Source of the DNA: Guadua angustifolia
Taxonomy: Eukaryota; Streptophyta; Magnoliopsida; Poales; Poaceae
Assembly: GCA_036346375.1 (NCBI GenBank)
Contig: JAYEVE010001137.1
Location: forward strand, 31,041 to 95,040
Direction: 5' to 3'
DNA: 64,000 nt
Shown: in pieces, positions 1-11,335 of the stretch
Layout of the letters: each line of letters starts with the position of its first letter
Position numbering within the stretch: the stretch's first letter is position 1
Translations under genes and position numbers: made by a program
The notes under the pieces: model-generated
Databases searched by the model: none
What the model saw: only the letters and a program-made list of their open reading frames with translations
What the model was told of the DNA's origin: nothing

Positions 1-339
1 GCCAAGTCTTTGTGGCAATTTGCTCATGTTACCGAAAGGATTCATTCCATCCGTACTCAATTCGAACCTTATATTCCTCGGATCCACTGCGAATTCTTCA
101 AACCTCCTATCAATGTTTCTCCTTGAGTTGAATCAGCAGGTGCCTAGTCATTCCATCGCTTTTACGCTCATCAAAGTGCCATCGAAGCAATTTGGCCTCT
201 TTTGGGTTCGCAAACAACCGCTTCAAGCGGGGAATTATAGGCGGATACCACGCCCCTTAGCTGGAGGTCCTTTCTTCACCTCATCACCGATCTATCTTTA
301 CGCTTGTACCGGATCGTTACACCGGACATACATGCAGTT

Positions 340-720
340 TGCATCTTATTTGCGATCTGAGATACAATCATTGAGACAGACATGTATTCTTTCTACTTCC
401 ATTCCCAAGGGACAAAGAACCTTTTGGCTTTGTAGGTTGTTGTTGGCAACTCGTTTCCCGAAAAGCATATCCGCTATGAGACCCAACAATCTTGTGAAAC
501 TCTTGTCGGACCACCGTTGCTTGCCTTTAATTTCAGCAATTCCAAAGACGGACGACAATCTTGTGTATCTGGACTTGCAACTTGGGAACAAAGGTTTCTC
601 CGAAGTCGTCCATCAAGCTCGAATTTTACATAGTCCCGCTCATCACGGTTCCCTTCGCATCCGTAGCAAGCGATCCAGATTGTCATCGAAAGTACAATCG
701 ATATCATCAGGAGTATCATC
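340..720 (-). pseudogene. TNP2-like CACTA transposase fragment
   Basis: Two overlapping minus-strand frames together resemble the N-terminal part of plant CACTA TNP2 transposases. One frame (346-591) has the family-like run WSDKSFTRLLGLIADML, followed by a KVLCPLGMEVERIHVCLNDC stretch that in complete proteins precedes a zinc-binding Cys cluster. The other frame (474-719) supplies upstream residues. The shift between frames shows that it is broken. No catalytic DDE region is visible, and the rest lies to the left of the window or is lost. The product would be a nuclear DNA transposase; this copy cannot make one. Confidence 0.7.
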
Positions 721-1499
721 GACTTCGTCCACCATGCCGATTACTTGCTCTCTACATAATCTGCTCTTCACCGTGGTGGTCCAACATGTATATCCCTTTT
801 GAAACCTCGTAGAATCAAGTGTGCTTCAATCAGGCTTTGGGTTTGAAACATCCGGAGATTCTCGCAGTCAACGCATGGACAAGGCATAAATTCCACCCCT
901 TGTTCGACATATCTACCTCTGCAGCTCTTCTAAAAGCGGAGACACCATTAATGTACTCGGTGCTCATGACGGTTCTCAAACATACATCCACTTACATTCC
1001 ATCTACGCAACATATGTAACAATAGTTAAATGGCTAATTTAGGTCATAACGTACAAATGGATACAACAAGCTAGATCTAGGGGTGTCCACTCGTGAAGTT
1101 TGTAAATAATTACCCACCTTTGCCCTTTGGTTACACATATGAGGCATAAATGGGTATCCACACCAAAACCATCTATTCTTGGAGCTAGCTCTAATTTGCA
1201 AGCCAAACACGGATCTCTTCCCTACTTCAACTCTATGGTAGAGTGGAGCTGATTTTTTGGAATGGAGCTCTCCCAAGCAGGCCCCTAGAACACAGCTTCA
1301 TTTCCCCAAGCTAGATATAAAATGTAATTCAGATTAGAAGCAATTACTAACCTTGGATGACCAAGAGCACAAGGATCTGCAATAAAATCACCAAATCTAG
1401 GGTCTCTTTCACAAGGAACGCCTCAATCGCATGCGAGCTCGAGAGGCGGTCGAGGAAATGTTAAAGAAGCGAGCGGACGGTCAAGGGAGCTCTCTGCTT

Positions 1500-1690
1500 T
1501 ATACACGTCATCGCAGACGGTTAGTAGATAACACCGTCTGCGATGTCAGAGATATAGCGCAGACGGTTTTTGGATCGAACCGTCTGCGATATCACCATAG
1601 ATCACAGACGGTCTATAGATGGCACCGTCTGTGATAACTTCTCAGACGGTTTTAGTCAAAAACCGTCTGCGATATCATCGACCCTGAGCG
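1500..1690. repeat. CACTA subterminal repeat cluster A
   Basis: Roughly eight copies of an AGACGGTT / AACCGTCT motif occur in alternating orientation, often paired as short hairpins separated by 20-30 bases. In CACTA elements such motifs bind the TNPA-type protein. The cluster lies about 1.2 kb inside the terminus at 2883, beyond ORF 1904-2315. It is therefore either an extended subterminal zone or the end of a nested relative. Confidence 0.7.
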
Positions 1691-1903
1691 ATTTTGACTA
1701 AAACCGTCGCAATGATGACCCTTCGTCTTCTCGACCGCACTTGACGTAGCGTCGCCCAATGCAGTACTGCAGCAATTCTGCGCGTCATATCATTGTGTCC
1801 CCATTTATGCCCTTGTCTTCCCAATGCTAGTGCATTGCCTTTTAAGAACCCTCGGTAGGGCGCTCTGCCTCCATACCAAAAACGGCAAGACCAAGCTAGA
1901 GCC

Positions 1904-2315
1904 ATGAGCAACACACCAAAGAACTCTCTGTTGCTTCCACCCCACCGACGCCACCGCCACCTCCAACCATACTACGGCATGACCAAGCGAATGGGCTGTG
2001 GCCTTCTGCCAGTGCCATCTCCACGGCTGCTCCTTGGCCGCCTCGCCTCCACCGCGCCTCCCCGGACGCCGCCTCCCACCCGCCAGGCGAAGCGTCCGGC
2101 GCCGACCTCCTCCGCCTCCCAGGCGCCCGAGCGTCCCGCGCCCAGCCTCCTCCTCCTCCTCCGATGTAAGCTACGACTCGTCGGAGGGCTATAGCGACGG
2201 TGGAGCGGAGGATGACCCGGATCGAGCGGGCTCGGCGAGACCGGGACCGCCGAGCGAGGACTCCGCGGACTCCGACCCCACTCCGGCTTCCTCCTCCGAC
2301 GAAGACGAGGCGTAG
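1904..2315 (+). CDS. Unknown ORF inside the CACTA element, acidic Ser-rich C terminus
   Basis: Two overlapping plus-strand frames are open here, starting at 1904 (96 codons) and 1998 (105 codons). The second has an Arg/Pro-rich basic N-terminal half. Its C-terminal half is Ser/Asp/Glu-rich and ends in SSSDEDEA, after which the DNA becomes AT-rich like a 3' UTR. GC content is much higher than in the flanks. It is transcribed toward the element end, opposite to TNP2. It could be a captured host exon or an element-specific accessory ORF. No family is recognised, and compositional bias alone could keep the frame open. Confidence 0.3.
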
Positions 2316-2374
2316 CAAGCTAGCTAGCTATATAGTGATATGTTTTAGTTAAAGTATATATAGTACTAGTCGAT

Positions 2375-2495
2375 CTTTTGTAATGCTTCTTATATATAAT
2401 GCAATCTATAACGCTTTTGTAATGATCTTATGTATATAATGCAATCTATAATGCAGTAATTCTCAATTATAATGCAATCTATAATCCATACTCTT
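2375..2495. repeat. Short tandem AT repeat, ATAATGCAATCTATAA unit
   Basis: About four imperfect copies of a unit resembling ATAATGCAATCTATAA lie just downstream of the CACTA-internal ORF. They probably form part of its 3' untranslated or spacer sequence. Confidence 0.7.
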
Positions 2496-2519
2496 TTTTT
2501 TGTATGGCGTTGATTGTCT

Positions 2520-2870
2520 GTGATTTCAATGTATGATCACCGAGCGGTTCGTGGATAAACACGCTCGTGATGACGAAATATCACTGCATCGATTTATCCA
2601 CCAACCGTCTATGAAGTTGTTCATAACATCCCGGCCGGTTTGTAGCTAAACCCGCTCATCATACTTCACGAATCACTGACGGTTTGATCTACAAACCGTC
2701 TGTGATGTCCTCGAACAACATCAGCGCACGAATGATGCGTATTTAAAACCGTCTGTGATAATTAGATATCGTAGACGGTTTGATCTACAAACCGTCTTTG
2801 ATGTGCCCGAAAAACATCACAGACGGTTTTCTCTTAAAACCGTCTATGATGATGTGTCTAATATAACCTC
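2520..2870. repeat. CACTA subterminal repeat cluster B
   Basis: Repeated AACCGTCT / AGACGGTT motifs in both orientations directly precede the terminal CACTACTACAAAA. This is the standard subterminal array of the element. The repeats nearest 2520-2650 are more diverged than those nearest the end. Confidence 0.75.
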
Positions 2871-3169
2871 TTTTGTAGTAGTGTGCTGTGGTGACAGGAA
2901 AGCCTGTTGTATCTATCCTGCACTCCTTCTCATGCACGTGTTATGAAAATGATGTTTCCCGATGAAAATTGGAAGATACCATGGAGAATTCCACAAGAAA
3001 TTTGTCAAGCACTGTCCTTTTGATAGGTTACTGCAAAAATATGATGCTTAGTGTTCAGGATGACCATTCGTATGTATGGAAGCACTAGGATTTGATTGTG
3101 CGGGGAAAGCTGGTTTCTGATTATGCCACACATGCTCAGGAATTTCCTGCTCAATACAGGACCTTGGAG

Positions 3170-4673
3170 CAGTGGCGGAGCCAGGATTTATGTAAGCCTC
3201 GGGCCCAAAATAAGCTACTGTTATTATTGTCAAAGACTACGAACATTTAGATATAACAAAAATACAGCATGCTATCACTAAGTAGACTAGGTAAAGCATA
3301 CAAAAAGCATGAGGTAGCAGGGAAGAGATGCTCAATGTTTTCTAAATAACATCAAGCACAACTAAGAGATTCAAGGAGCTACTTCATAAAAGAATCGGAT
3401 GCTAGAAAGCATAAACTAGAAGCACAACACCTTTAAGGCACATCGAACATACATAATATCAAGAAACTTTACGACTTGATTAAGGTGAATCCAACTGCAG
3501 AAACTAACAACCTACACTTCTATGTTTCAGCAGTCAACAACCTCATACTTCATGATTAGATGAGGATGAGGATAAACAATACTTCTTATGTAGCATTGAG
3601 AATTCTATAATACAAGGTAACATTTTTTTGAGAGGGCTAATATAGTGTAAACAGATTTAGACTAGCACATTAAAAACCTTGGTATTGAAATTGACCACTC
3701 ACCCTTTGTCAACAAGCCAATGTACCATCCCAAAGAAGTGATACCCTTTGTCTTTGAGAAAAGCTGGAAAGTTGATTCAAAGAAATGGCCTCACGATGTC
3801 TTGGTAAACTATCCTAACATTTAGTAAAGCCGATCCATGACTTGGTGTGATTTGTGATTCGATTGCATAACCAAAGCTATTAAGCTACCATTCACAATTC
3901 AGATTGCATAACCAAAGCTATCATTCACCATTCACAATTCACACTGACCATTCACAATTTGCAATTCACATTTCACAAAGGATGAAAGGAATAAAATCTT
4001 CACCTTCTTGTGAGAGGAGATCCTTGCCGCCAGATTCAACACTGGGCAATGGCACCGGTCGCCTAGCCGAGTCGATCGGAGGCGAGCACGAGATCGGCGA
4101 GGCACCTTGCGGCTTGCGCCCTTGCGGGCTTGTGGCTTCGCAAAACCGTATGGGAGCCAAGGGCGCAGCCGTGGCGAAATGAGTGGCGGTGGTGGCAGCC
4201 GCCGTGGGCGGATCGTGGAGGCTCGCGACGAGCGGTGCGCTCTACGCGCTAAGGCCGTCGACGAACACTAGCGCGGCGTCGGCGAAGCCGAGCCAGGTCG
4301 GGCGACGGCCGTGTCGGCAATCGGGCGGAATCGATGGCCGTGGCCCGTGGGAATGCCCAAATGGGATGACCGATGACCGGATCCAGATGAGCTTCACTGG
4401 ATCTGCGAGGCCGGGGCAGGAACGGTGGCCGGCTTGCGTGGCCTGGGGCGGCGGTGGCCAGCGGGCGCGATCGACGACCGACGGCGGACTCTTGAGCTAC
4501 GCGTGCATGGCTAGGGCTCCTGAGCTCCTACACGTGAATCGAATGGCTAGGGCTCCTCGCTTCTGAGCTTCTCTAGTGGCCTGGGCTGGACCGTAACATT
4601 GGCCTCGGACACTAATATTTGGGCTAGGCCTCGGGCCCAGGCCCCAGTAGTCCGAGGCCTAGCTCCACCCCTG
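3170..4673. mobile_element. hAT-type element in a GDH exon, 8-bp TSD CCTTGGAG
   Basis: The element starts CAGTGGCGGAGCCAGG and ends CCTAGCTCCACCCCTG, an imperfect inverted pair typical of plant hAT elements. It is flanked by perfect 8-bp duplications CCTTGGAG at 3162-3169 and 4674-4681. The 1504-bp interior has an AT-rich left part, simple CATTCACAATTC-like repeats near 3890-3980 and a GC-rich right part (about 4000-4560). Open frames in the right part match no transposase that I recognise. It is probably non-autonomous, possibly with captured host sequence. Confidence 0.9.
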
Positions 4674-4906
4674 CCTTGGAGGATCACTGGGAAGAGATGC
4701 AGCTACTGGAATGGGAGTTCTGTTTGCTAATGAAGCCTTACTTGCAGAGCATGGCAAAAGCATCGTAGGCCAGAGTTTCGTAATACAGGTAAAAGATTTC
4801 TTACAAAAAAAAAATTGCAGTAGACGGAGGAGATGCGATTGACCCACACTCACTGCTCACTGAAGAATGCGACGTCCTCATCCCGGCAGCACTTGGGGGA
4901 GTCATA

Positions 4907-5285
4907 TGTTAGAGCAAATCCTGATTTACTTCTTCACTTGAACGCCAAAGCCTGCAGCTTCAACCTGCAGCAAAACTGAAATCTCCCGAAACTCTGAATA
5001 CAGCGATAGAGTCTTTTGTCGGACGGGAGCAGCGACAATATGCAAATCAGCAAAACAGAGGAAACTTGGTTTTCAATTTTCTGGCGATGCTTCCTGACCT
5101 TTTCAGGTATATTTATAGTCGATCAAATCGATACAACGTGTCCTACTCGGACTTACAAGACTCAAGCACTCTCTGTTCTAATCGGACTCTAAATACTTAT
5201 CCGACATCGTTAGGGAAACGAAAGCGAAACTAATACTCAAGATATTAGCGACTTGGAAACAAAAGCGACAAGATTATAACTAACA
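4907..5285 (-). repeat. copia LTR (minus orientation), left outer copy
   Basis: TGTTAGAGC to AACTAACA, 379 bp. On the minus strand it is the 3' LTR, followed in plus coordinates by the polypurine-tract complement and the end of pol. It immediately follows the TCATA duplication. Confidence 0.85.
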
Positions 5286-5294
5286 AATCACCCT

Positions 5295-5606
5295 CTAATC
5301 TTGTTGTATAGACTTCACGTCTACTATTCCAGCTTCTTTCGTAGCTCTAAACCGGACTCTTCCCAATGGTTTTGTCATTAAGTCTGCTAATTGCTCTTCG
5401 GTCTTTATGTGGCTTACTTCTACATTGCCTTCTGCGATGTTCTCTCGGATGAAATGATACCTCATATCAATGTGTTTACTTCGAGTATGAAATACTGGAT
5501 TCTTACTCAAAGCGATTGCCGATTTGTTATCAACAAACAACTCCACTTTTTTCGGCTCTTCATGCTTCAAGTCTCCCAGCAAACGACTGAGCCATATTGC
5601 TTTGCA
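5295..5606 (-). pseudogene. copia RNase H C-terminal fragment (minus)
   Basis: A minus-strand frame encodes the end of a copia RNase H, including VDNKSAIALSKNP and the terminal ADLMTKPL region, and stops just before the polypurine tract. It ends abruptly at about 5600-5609, where GCTTTGC is shared with the plus-oriented LTR piece. This suggests a microhomology junction. Confidence 0.8.
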
Positions 5607-5741
5607 TATTGTCGCTGCTCCCGTCCGACAAAAGACTCTATCGCTGTATTCAGAGTTTCGGGAGATTTCAGTTTTGCTGCAGGTTGAAGCTGCAGGCTTT
5701 GGCGTTCAAGTGAAGAAGTAAATCAGGATTTGCTCTAACAA
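5606..5741 (+). repeat. copia LTR, 3' part only (plus)
   Basis: The last approximately 135 bases of the LTR in plus orientation end in GCTCTAACA at 5741. They are followed at once by ATTGGTATCGAGC, which fits a primer-binding site like that of other copia elements (tRNA-Met type, imperfect). Confidence 0.8.
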
Positions 5742-5771
5742 TTGGTATCGAGCAATGGGATCGACAATCAT

Positions 5772-8700
5772 GTCGCGGGACAATGGGCGATCCAAGTCGA
5801 GCAACACCGACGAGGGCAAGCGTGCCAATTCGATGACCGATGTTGAATGACACAAATTATGGCGTATGGGCGATGAAGATGAAGATCCTTCTCAATTCTC
5901 TTGGCGTATGGACGGCAATTGAAGGAGCTCCGGTGGTTGATCTAGAGATGATCAAGGAGCTCGCCGCCTCAGCTCAATCGAGGCCTCGATGAGGTGCTAA
6001 TGGTGATAGCACGAAGCCAACCGTAGAGAAGCTTGGAACACGCCAAGGAAATGCGTGTCGGAGAGGATCGAGTGAAGCAAGCAGATGCACAGTAATGAAA
6101 AGGCAATTCAATCGCTTGAACATGGAGGAAGAAGAGAGCATCAACAAATTTCGCCGCGACTTACTACACCGTAAGTGAGATCCGCTCTCTTGGCGCAGAG
6201 ATGACCAAGCAAATATTGTGGAGAATTTGTTTAGCTTCGGTTCTGATAAATTCATGCCGATTGCCGGAACAATTGAGCGATGGGGTGATATTTCAACTAT
6301 GTCGGTCTCGAAGCGGTTAGGCGGTGCGTGCATTTGAAGAAACATTGAAAGGTAGGCGCCAACAAAAGGAAGAGGGAAGCCAATTGATGCCGACATCAAA
6401 CTCAAGTAAAAGGCAAAGGAGTAGATGAAGCATCAAGCAAAGAATTATAGAAGAGGAGGTTGGCGAGGCCGAGGTCGCGGTCAGGGTTATGGCCGAGGAC
6501 GAGGACGCGGCAGGTTTTCTGAGGATTCAGAAGCCAAGCCATACCGACAAGGAAGAAGCAGTGAAGATGCAGAAGCTAGACCTTACCGAAAATTTGATAA
6601 ATCAAAGATCAAATGCTACAATTGTGATATCTTTGGGCACTTTGCCTCTGAGTGCAGGAAACCGAAGAAGGAGAAAACATTATACATAGAGAAGAAAAAG
6701 GAAGATAATCCAGGTCAGAATTCTGTGCTTTTCATGGCTCAATGCGAGAAGGTGAATAAAAATGCGACACAAACCTCTGAATATGTGTTGCTGAAAGAAG
6801 AAGGCATGAAACCAATACTAGAAGGGAAGAAAAATTCTGCAGATGTTTGGTATCTTGATACAGGAGCTAGTAATCACATGACTGGGTGTCAAAGTATCTT
6901 TTCTGATCTAGACACATCTGTGCAAGGAACAGTCAAATTCGGTGATGGCTCCAGCGTGGATATCTGTGGAAGAGGCACGGCGTTATTCAAGGGAAGAAAT
7001 GAAGAACATCATGTATTGACCAATGTCTACTACATTCCATCACTCTGCAATAACATTGTCAGTCTAGGGCAGCTAGATGAACAAGGCTACAAAACAGTCA
7101 TACATGAGGGCGCAATGTGCATCTATGATGAGGAAGGACATGACTTGTGACTAGAGTTCAGAGGCTACAAAATCGGCTCTATGTCATGAATCGACCAGAC
7201 ACAACCGGCTTTGCTTACTAGCTATCAAAGGTGATAGAGAATGGTTGTGGCATGCACGTTACGGCATTTGAACTTGAAGCCTTCGAGAGATGTCCAAGAC
7301 AGAATGGTCAAGGACTACCTAGTATTGATCACATTGATCAGGTTTGTGAAGCTTGCTTGGTCGGGAAACAAAGCCGACTCCTTTTCCCAAAAGTACAAGC
7401 TTCCGCGAACGTCCAATGGAGTTATTACATGCAGATTTATGTGGCCCTATCACACCAAGCAACCCTGTGGGGAAGAAATATTTCTTGTTAGTGGTGGATG
7501 ATTATTCACGTTTCATGTGGGTCAGATTGCTAAGCTCTAAAGATCGTGCCTTTAAGACTTTTAGGCTTGTTAAGACAAGAGCCGAGGTGGAATCTCAATG
7601 AAGCCGAAAGCATTGCGACAGATCGAGGTGGAGAATTTGTCTCTGCAGATTTTGAAGATTATCTAGCCGAAGCAGGCATTGTACACCATCTCGACAAGCA
7701 CTGCATTTCCCCAAAGAAACGGAGTCGCCGAGAGGAGGAACAGACCATTGTGTCCTTGCAAGAAGTTTGTTGAAAGCGAAATGTGCCAGAAGGTTTTGGG
7801 AGAAGCAAGAGTAACCGCAATTTACTCGCTAAATCAGCCGCCACCAAGAGTGTAGAAGGAAGAACACCCTTTGAAGCTTGGTTCAAGAGAAAACCGAAAG
7901 TTTCTCACTTGTAACATTCGGTTGCTGGTACATGTCAAGGATGTAAGGCCTTATCTCGAAGAAGCTTGAAGACCAAGCAAACCTATGGTGTTTTTCTGAT
8001 ATGAGCCAGATCAAAAGCTTACAGGTATATGATCCTGTTGGTAACAGAGTACATGTATCCCGTGACGTAGTGTTTCAAGAAGATAAGGCATGGCGTTGGG
8101 GAGAACACACGTAGCAGAGCAATTCGTCACCAATGATTACGTATATTCGGTGGAGTTGAATTCAAGTCCCGCAAGTTCGAACAAACACAACAAAATGATG
8201 ACCAGAGGCGTAACTTTCCACACCCAATTCAGCAGAGTGCTGCAGTGGAGGGGTGCTTTGGACTCACACGACATCTTGCTTCCTTCGTGTAAAGAAACAA
8301 AGGAGAAGGAAGCTCGCAAGGTTTCTTCACAAGTCCTTCAAGTACTTCAGAGGACACACCACCACGAAAAGTACAGAACAATACAGACTTGTATGAATCA
8401 ACTCAAGAAGTTAGTCCGAATACTCAGTGCGTGCTTGATGGGAGCAGAGGAACCCTCGAGCATTGAAGAAGCTCGAGAACGAAACACCGAAACTTGCAAT
8501 GGAGGAAGAGATGAAGTCAATTCTTGACAACAATACATGGGTGAAAGCAAGATTACACGAGAATCACAAACCCATAGGGTTGAAATGGGTGTTCAAGGTA
8601 AAGAAGAATGCAAGAGGCGAAATAATCAAGTACAAAGCCGATTAGTTGCAAAAGGCTATTCACAAAGAACAAGGCATTGACTTTGAAGAAGTGTATGCAC

Positions 8701-9990
8701 CAAGAGCAAGGATGGAGACAATCGGGCTTCTCATCGGGTTGGCTCTGGAAGGAGTTGGAAAATACATCACATGGATGTAAAATCAGCTTTTTTAAATGGA
8801 GAATTAGCTGAGGAGGTATATGTAACCCAGCCACCGGGTTTTGAGGTTGAAGCATCAACAGGAACGGTGCTAAAGTTGAAGAAGGCGCTATATGGTCTTC
8901 GACAAGCGCCAAGAGCTTGGAATTCCAAACTGGACAAAATCTTAATTTCATTGGGTTTTGAGAGAAGCCAATACGATCATGCCGTGTATAAAAGACAGAA
9001 GGGAGAGCTGCAATTGCTTGTGGGCGTGTACGTCGACGATCTGATAATCACAGGATCGGATGCAAGAATAATCAATGAGTTCAAAGAATGTGATGAAGCA
9101 AATGCTCAAAGATGAGTGATCTAGGTTTGTTGAGTTATTATCTCGGAATTGAGGTAAGACAAACCAAGGAGAGGATCACACTGTGCCAATCAAGCTTTGC
9201 CGAGAAGATATTGAAGGCATGTGGTATGGAGGAGTGCAACTCTTGTGCCATTCCAATGGAGCACAGACTCAAGCTAAGCAAAGAAGCAAACGAGCCAAAT
9301 GTTGACGGAACCAAGTATCGGAGTTTAGTAGGAAGCCTCGGATACTTAGTCAACACAAGACTGACATAGCCCTTGCGGTGGGTATTGTCGCAGATTCATG
9401 GAGAAACCAAAAGTTCAAAGATCGGTTGCGAAGAAACATATTCTCGAGATACATTAAAGGAACTCGAACTTTGGGTGTTTAGTACGGTTTGCAAAGGAAG
9501 GAAAAGGTTGAATTAAAAGGGTATTGTGGATGTGATCTTGCGGTGATGTTGATGACCGAAGAAGTACAATGGGCTCGAGATTTCTTTTCGCTCAAACCCA
9601 AGAACTTGGTCATCACAAAAAGCGAAGATTGTGGCATTGTCCTCTTGTGAGGCAGAGTATATATCGGCAAAGCGGCAACATGCCGAGCAAGATGGCTCGA
9701 TCGTTCTTCGGGAGACTTGAAGCATGAAGAGCGAAAAAAGTGGAGTTGTTTGTTGATAACAAATCGGCAATCGCTTTGAGTAAGAATCCAGATTTCATAC
9801 TCAAGTAAACTCATTGATATGAGGTATCATTTCATCCGAGAGAACATCGCAGAAGGCAATGTAGAAGTAAGCCACATAAAGATCGAAGAGCAATTAGCGA
9901 CTTAATGACAAAACCATTGGGAAGAGTCCGGTTTCGAGCTACGAAAGAAGTTGGGAATAGTAGACGTGAAGTCTATACAACAAGATTAGA
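5772..9990 (+). pseudogene. copia gag-pol, many frameshifts
   Basis: Plus-strand polyprotein in the Ty1-copia order. Gag lies at about 5790-6420, with NDTNYGVWAMKMK-like sequence in broken frames. A nucleocapsid Cys-knuckle and protease are at 6425-7150. Integrase lies at about 7340-7770 (FPKS..FRERPMELLHADLCGPI, then DRGGEFVSADF). Reverse transcriptase is at about 8460-9370 (MDVKSAFLNGELAEEVYVTQ and the YVDDL catalytic motif), and RNase H at about 9370-9990 (VDNKSAIALSKN). Frames change every few hundred bases through single-base losses, so no functional polyprotein can be made. The coding end sits nine bases before the plus LTR. Confidence 0.88.
6425..7150 (+). CDS. copia nucleocapsid knuckle and aspartic protease segment (open)
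   Basis: The longest uninterrupted stretch of the copia polyprotein, 241 codons. It opens with a Gly/Arg-rich basic region (residues about 10-35). It then carries the zinc knuckle CYNCDIFGHFASEC (about 60-73), a Lys-rich linker and the protease active-site motif WYLDTGASNHMTG (about 141-153). The first ATG is internal to the natural polyprotein, so this is a piece, not an independent gene. A stop ends it before the integrase. Confidence 0.85.
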   Translation: MKHQAKNYRRGGWRGRGRGQGYGRGRGRGRFSEDSEAKPYRQGRSSEDAEARPYRKFDKSKIKCYNCDIFGHFASECRKPKKEKTLYIEKKKEDNPGQNSVLFMAQCEKVNKNATQTSEYVLLKEEGMKPILEGKKNSADVWYLDTGASNHMTGCQSIFSDLDTSVQGTVKFGDGSSVDICGRGTALFKGRNEEHHVLTNVYYIPSLCNNIVSLGQLDEQGYKTVIHEGAMCIYDEEGHDL

Positions 9991-9998
9991 GGGTGATT

Positions 9999-10375
9999 TG
10001 TTAGTTATAATCTTGTCGCTTTTGTTTCCAAGTCGCTAATATCTTTGAGTATTAGTTTCGTTGCTTCCCTAACAGATGTCGGATAAGTATTTAGAGTCCG
10101 ATTAGAACAGAGAGTGCTTGAGTCTTGTAAGTCCGAGTAGGACACGTTGTATCGATTTGATCGACTATAAATATACCCGAAAAAAGGTGGTGGAAGCATC
10201 GCCAGAAAATTGAAAACCAAGTTTCTCTGCTTTTGTTGCTTTGCATATTGTCATTTGCTCCCGTCCGACAAAAGACTCTATCGTATTGAGATTCGGAGAT
10301 TTCGAGATTTCTTTGCGCAGTTGAAGCTGCAGCTTTGGCGTTCAAGTGAAGAAGTAAATCAGATTTGCTCTAACA
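9999..10375 (+). repeat. copia 3' LTR (plus)
   Basis: TGTTAGTTATAA to GCTCTAACA, 377 bp, directly downstream of the polypurine stretch AGAGGGTGATT. It is the reverse complement of the outer copies apart from small indels. Confidence 0.85.
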
Positions 10376-11335
10376 CATTTCACCATTAACAATTGGCATT
10401 AAAGGGTTTCCTGTGCTATCACCATTAGCACCTCATCGAGGCCCGATTGAGCGTATGCGGCGAGCTCCTTGATCTGTCTCTAGATCAACCACGGAGCTCC
10501 TTCAATTGCCGCCCATACGCCAAGAGAATTGAGAAGGATCTTCATCTTCATCGCCCATACGCCATAATTTGTGTCATTCAACATCGGCATCGAATTGGCA
10601 CGCTTGCCCTCGTCGGTGTTGCTCGACTTGATCGCCCATTGTCTCGCGACATGATTGCGATCCCGATTGTCGATCCCGATTGTTTCGACAAGCTCGATAC
10701 CAATTGTTAGAGCAAATCTCGATTTACTTCTTCACTTGAACGCCAAAGCCTGCAGCTTCAACTGCAAGCAAAAACTGAAATCTCGAAACTCGAATACAAT
10801 GATAGAGTCTTTTGTCGGACGAGCAAGCGGCGACAATATGCAAAGCAACAAAATGAGGAAACTTGGTTTTTCAATTTTCTGGCGATGCTTCCACCAAATT
10901 TTTTCGGGTATATTTATAGTCGATCAAAGCGATACAACGTGTCCTACTCGGACTTACAAGACTCAAGCACTGCTCTAATCGGACTCTAAATACTTATCCG
11001 ACATCTTGTTAGGAACGAAATGTAAACTAATACTCAAGATATTAGCGACTTGGAAACAAAAACGACAAGATTATAACTAACAGCAAAGCAACAAAACAGA
11101 GGAAACTTGGTTTTTCAATTTTCCTGGCGATGCTTCCACCAGCCTTTTCTGGGTATATTTATAGTCAGATCAAACTGATACAACGTGTCCTACTCGGACT
11201 TACAAGACTCAAGCACTCTCTGTTCTAATCGGACTCTAAATACTTATCCGATACTGTTAGGGAAACGAAAACAGAAACTAATACTCTGAAGATATTAGCG
11301 ACTTGGAAACAAAAACGACAAGATTATAACTAACA
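10376..11335 (-). repeat. Reversed gag start and PBS, complete minus LTR, then partial LTR
   Basis: 10376-10704 is the reverse complement of the gag leader seen at 5742-6010 and ends in the PBS complement. A complete minus LTR follows at 10705-11082. A second, partial LTR copy (11083-11335) lacks the first part of the repeat and ends at the TCATA duplication. The partial copy in tandem suggests unequal recombination between LTRs or a collapsed assembly. Confidence 0.75.

Larger units (their letters stand above)
1..2883 (-). mobile_element. CACTA (En/Spm) transposon, one terminal part
   Basis: The right end reads, on the minus strand, CACTACTACAAAA (2883-2871), a typical CACTA terminus. It is followed inward by many copies of a CAGACGGTTT-type subterminal repeat in both orientations. 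A TNP2-type transposase remnant lies on the minus strand at about 340-720, as expected if 2883 is the 5' end of the element. The other end is outside the window, so length and target-site duplication cannot be checked. The element abuts GDH exon sequence at 2884, so it interrupts that gene. Confidence 0.8.
4907..11335. mobile_element. Scrambled Ty1-copia complex, 5-bp TSD TCATA
   Basis: The whole block is bounded by TCATA at 4902-4906 and 11336-11340 and begins TGTTAG and ends CTAACA. It contains same-family LTR copies in both orientations: a complete minus LTR (4907-5285), a 3' LTR part in plus (5606-5741), a plus coding region (about 5772-9990), a complete plus LTR (9999-10375), reversed gag-start and PBS sequence (10376-10704), a minus LTR (10705-11082) and a partial minus LTR (11083-11335). 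The outer ends belong to a minus-strand insertion. The plus copy inside has replaced most of its interior. Confidence 0.88.

Noticed and set aside
20..802. 260-codon plus-strand frame at the left edge
   Set aside because: It lies antisense to the TNP2-like transposase frames and has no protein-family character.
1500..2870. Regular short palindromic repeats suggesting a CRISPR-like array
   Set aside because: Spacing is irregular, repeats alternate in orientation and belong to a CACTA transposon end in a plant genome.
4183..4566. 127-codon plus frame in the right half of the hAT at 3170-4673
   Set aside because: Gly/Arg/Ala-rich frame with no recognised domain; GC content alone can explain it.
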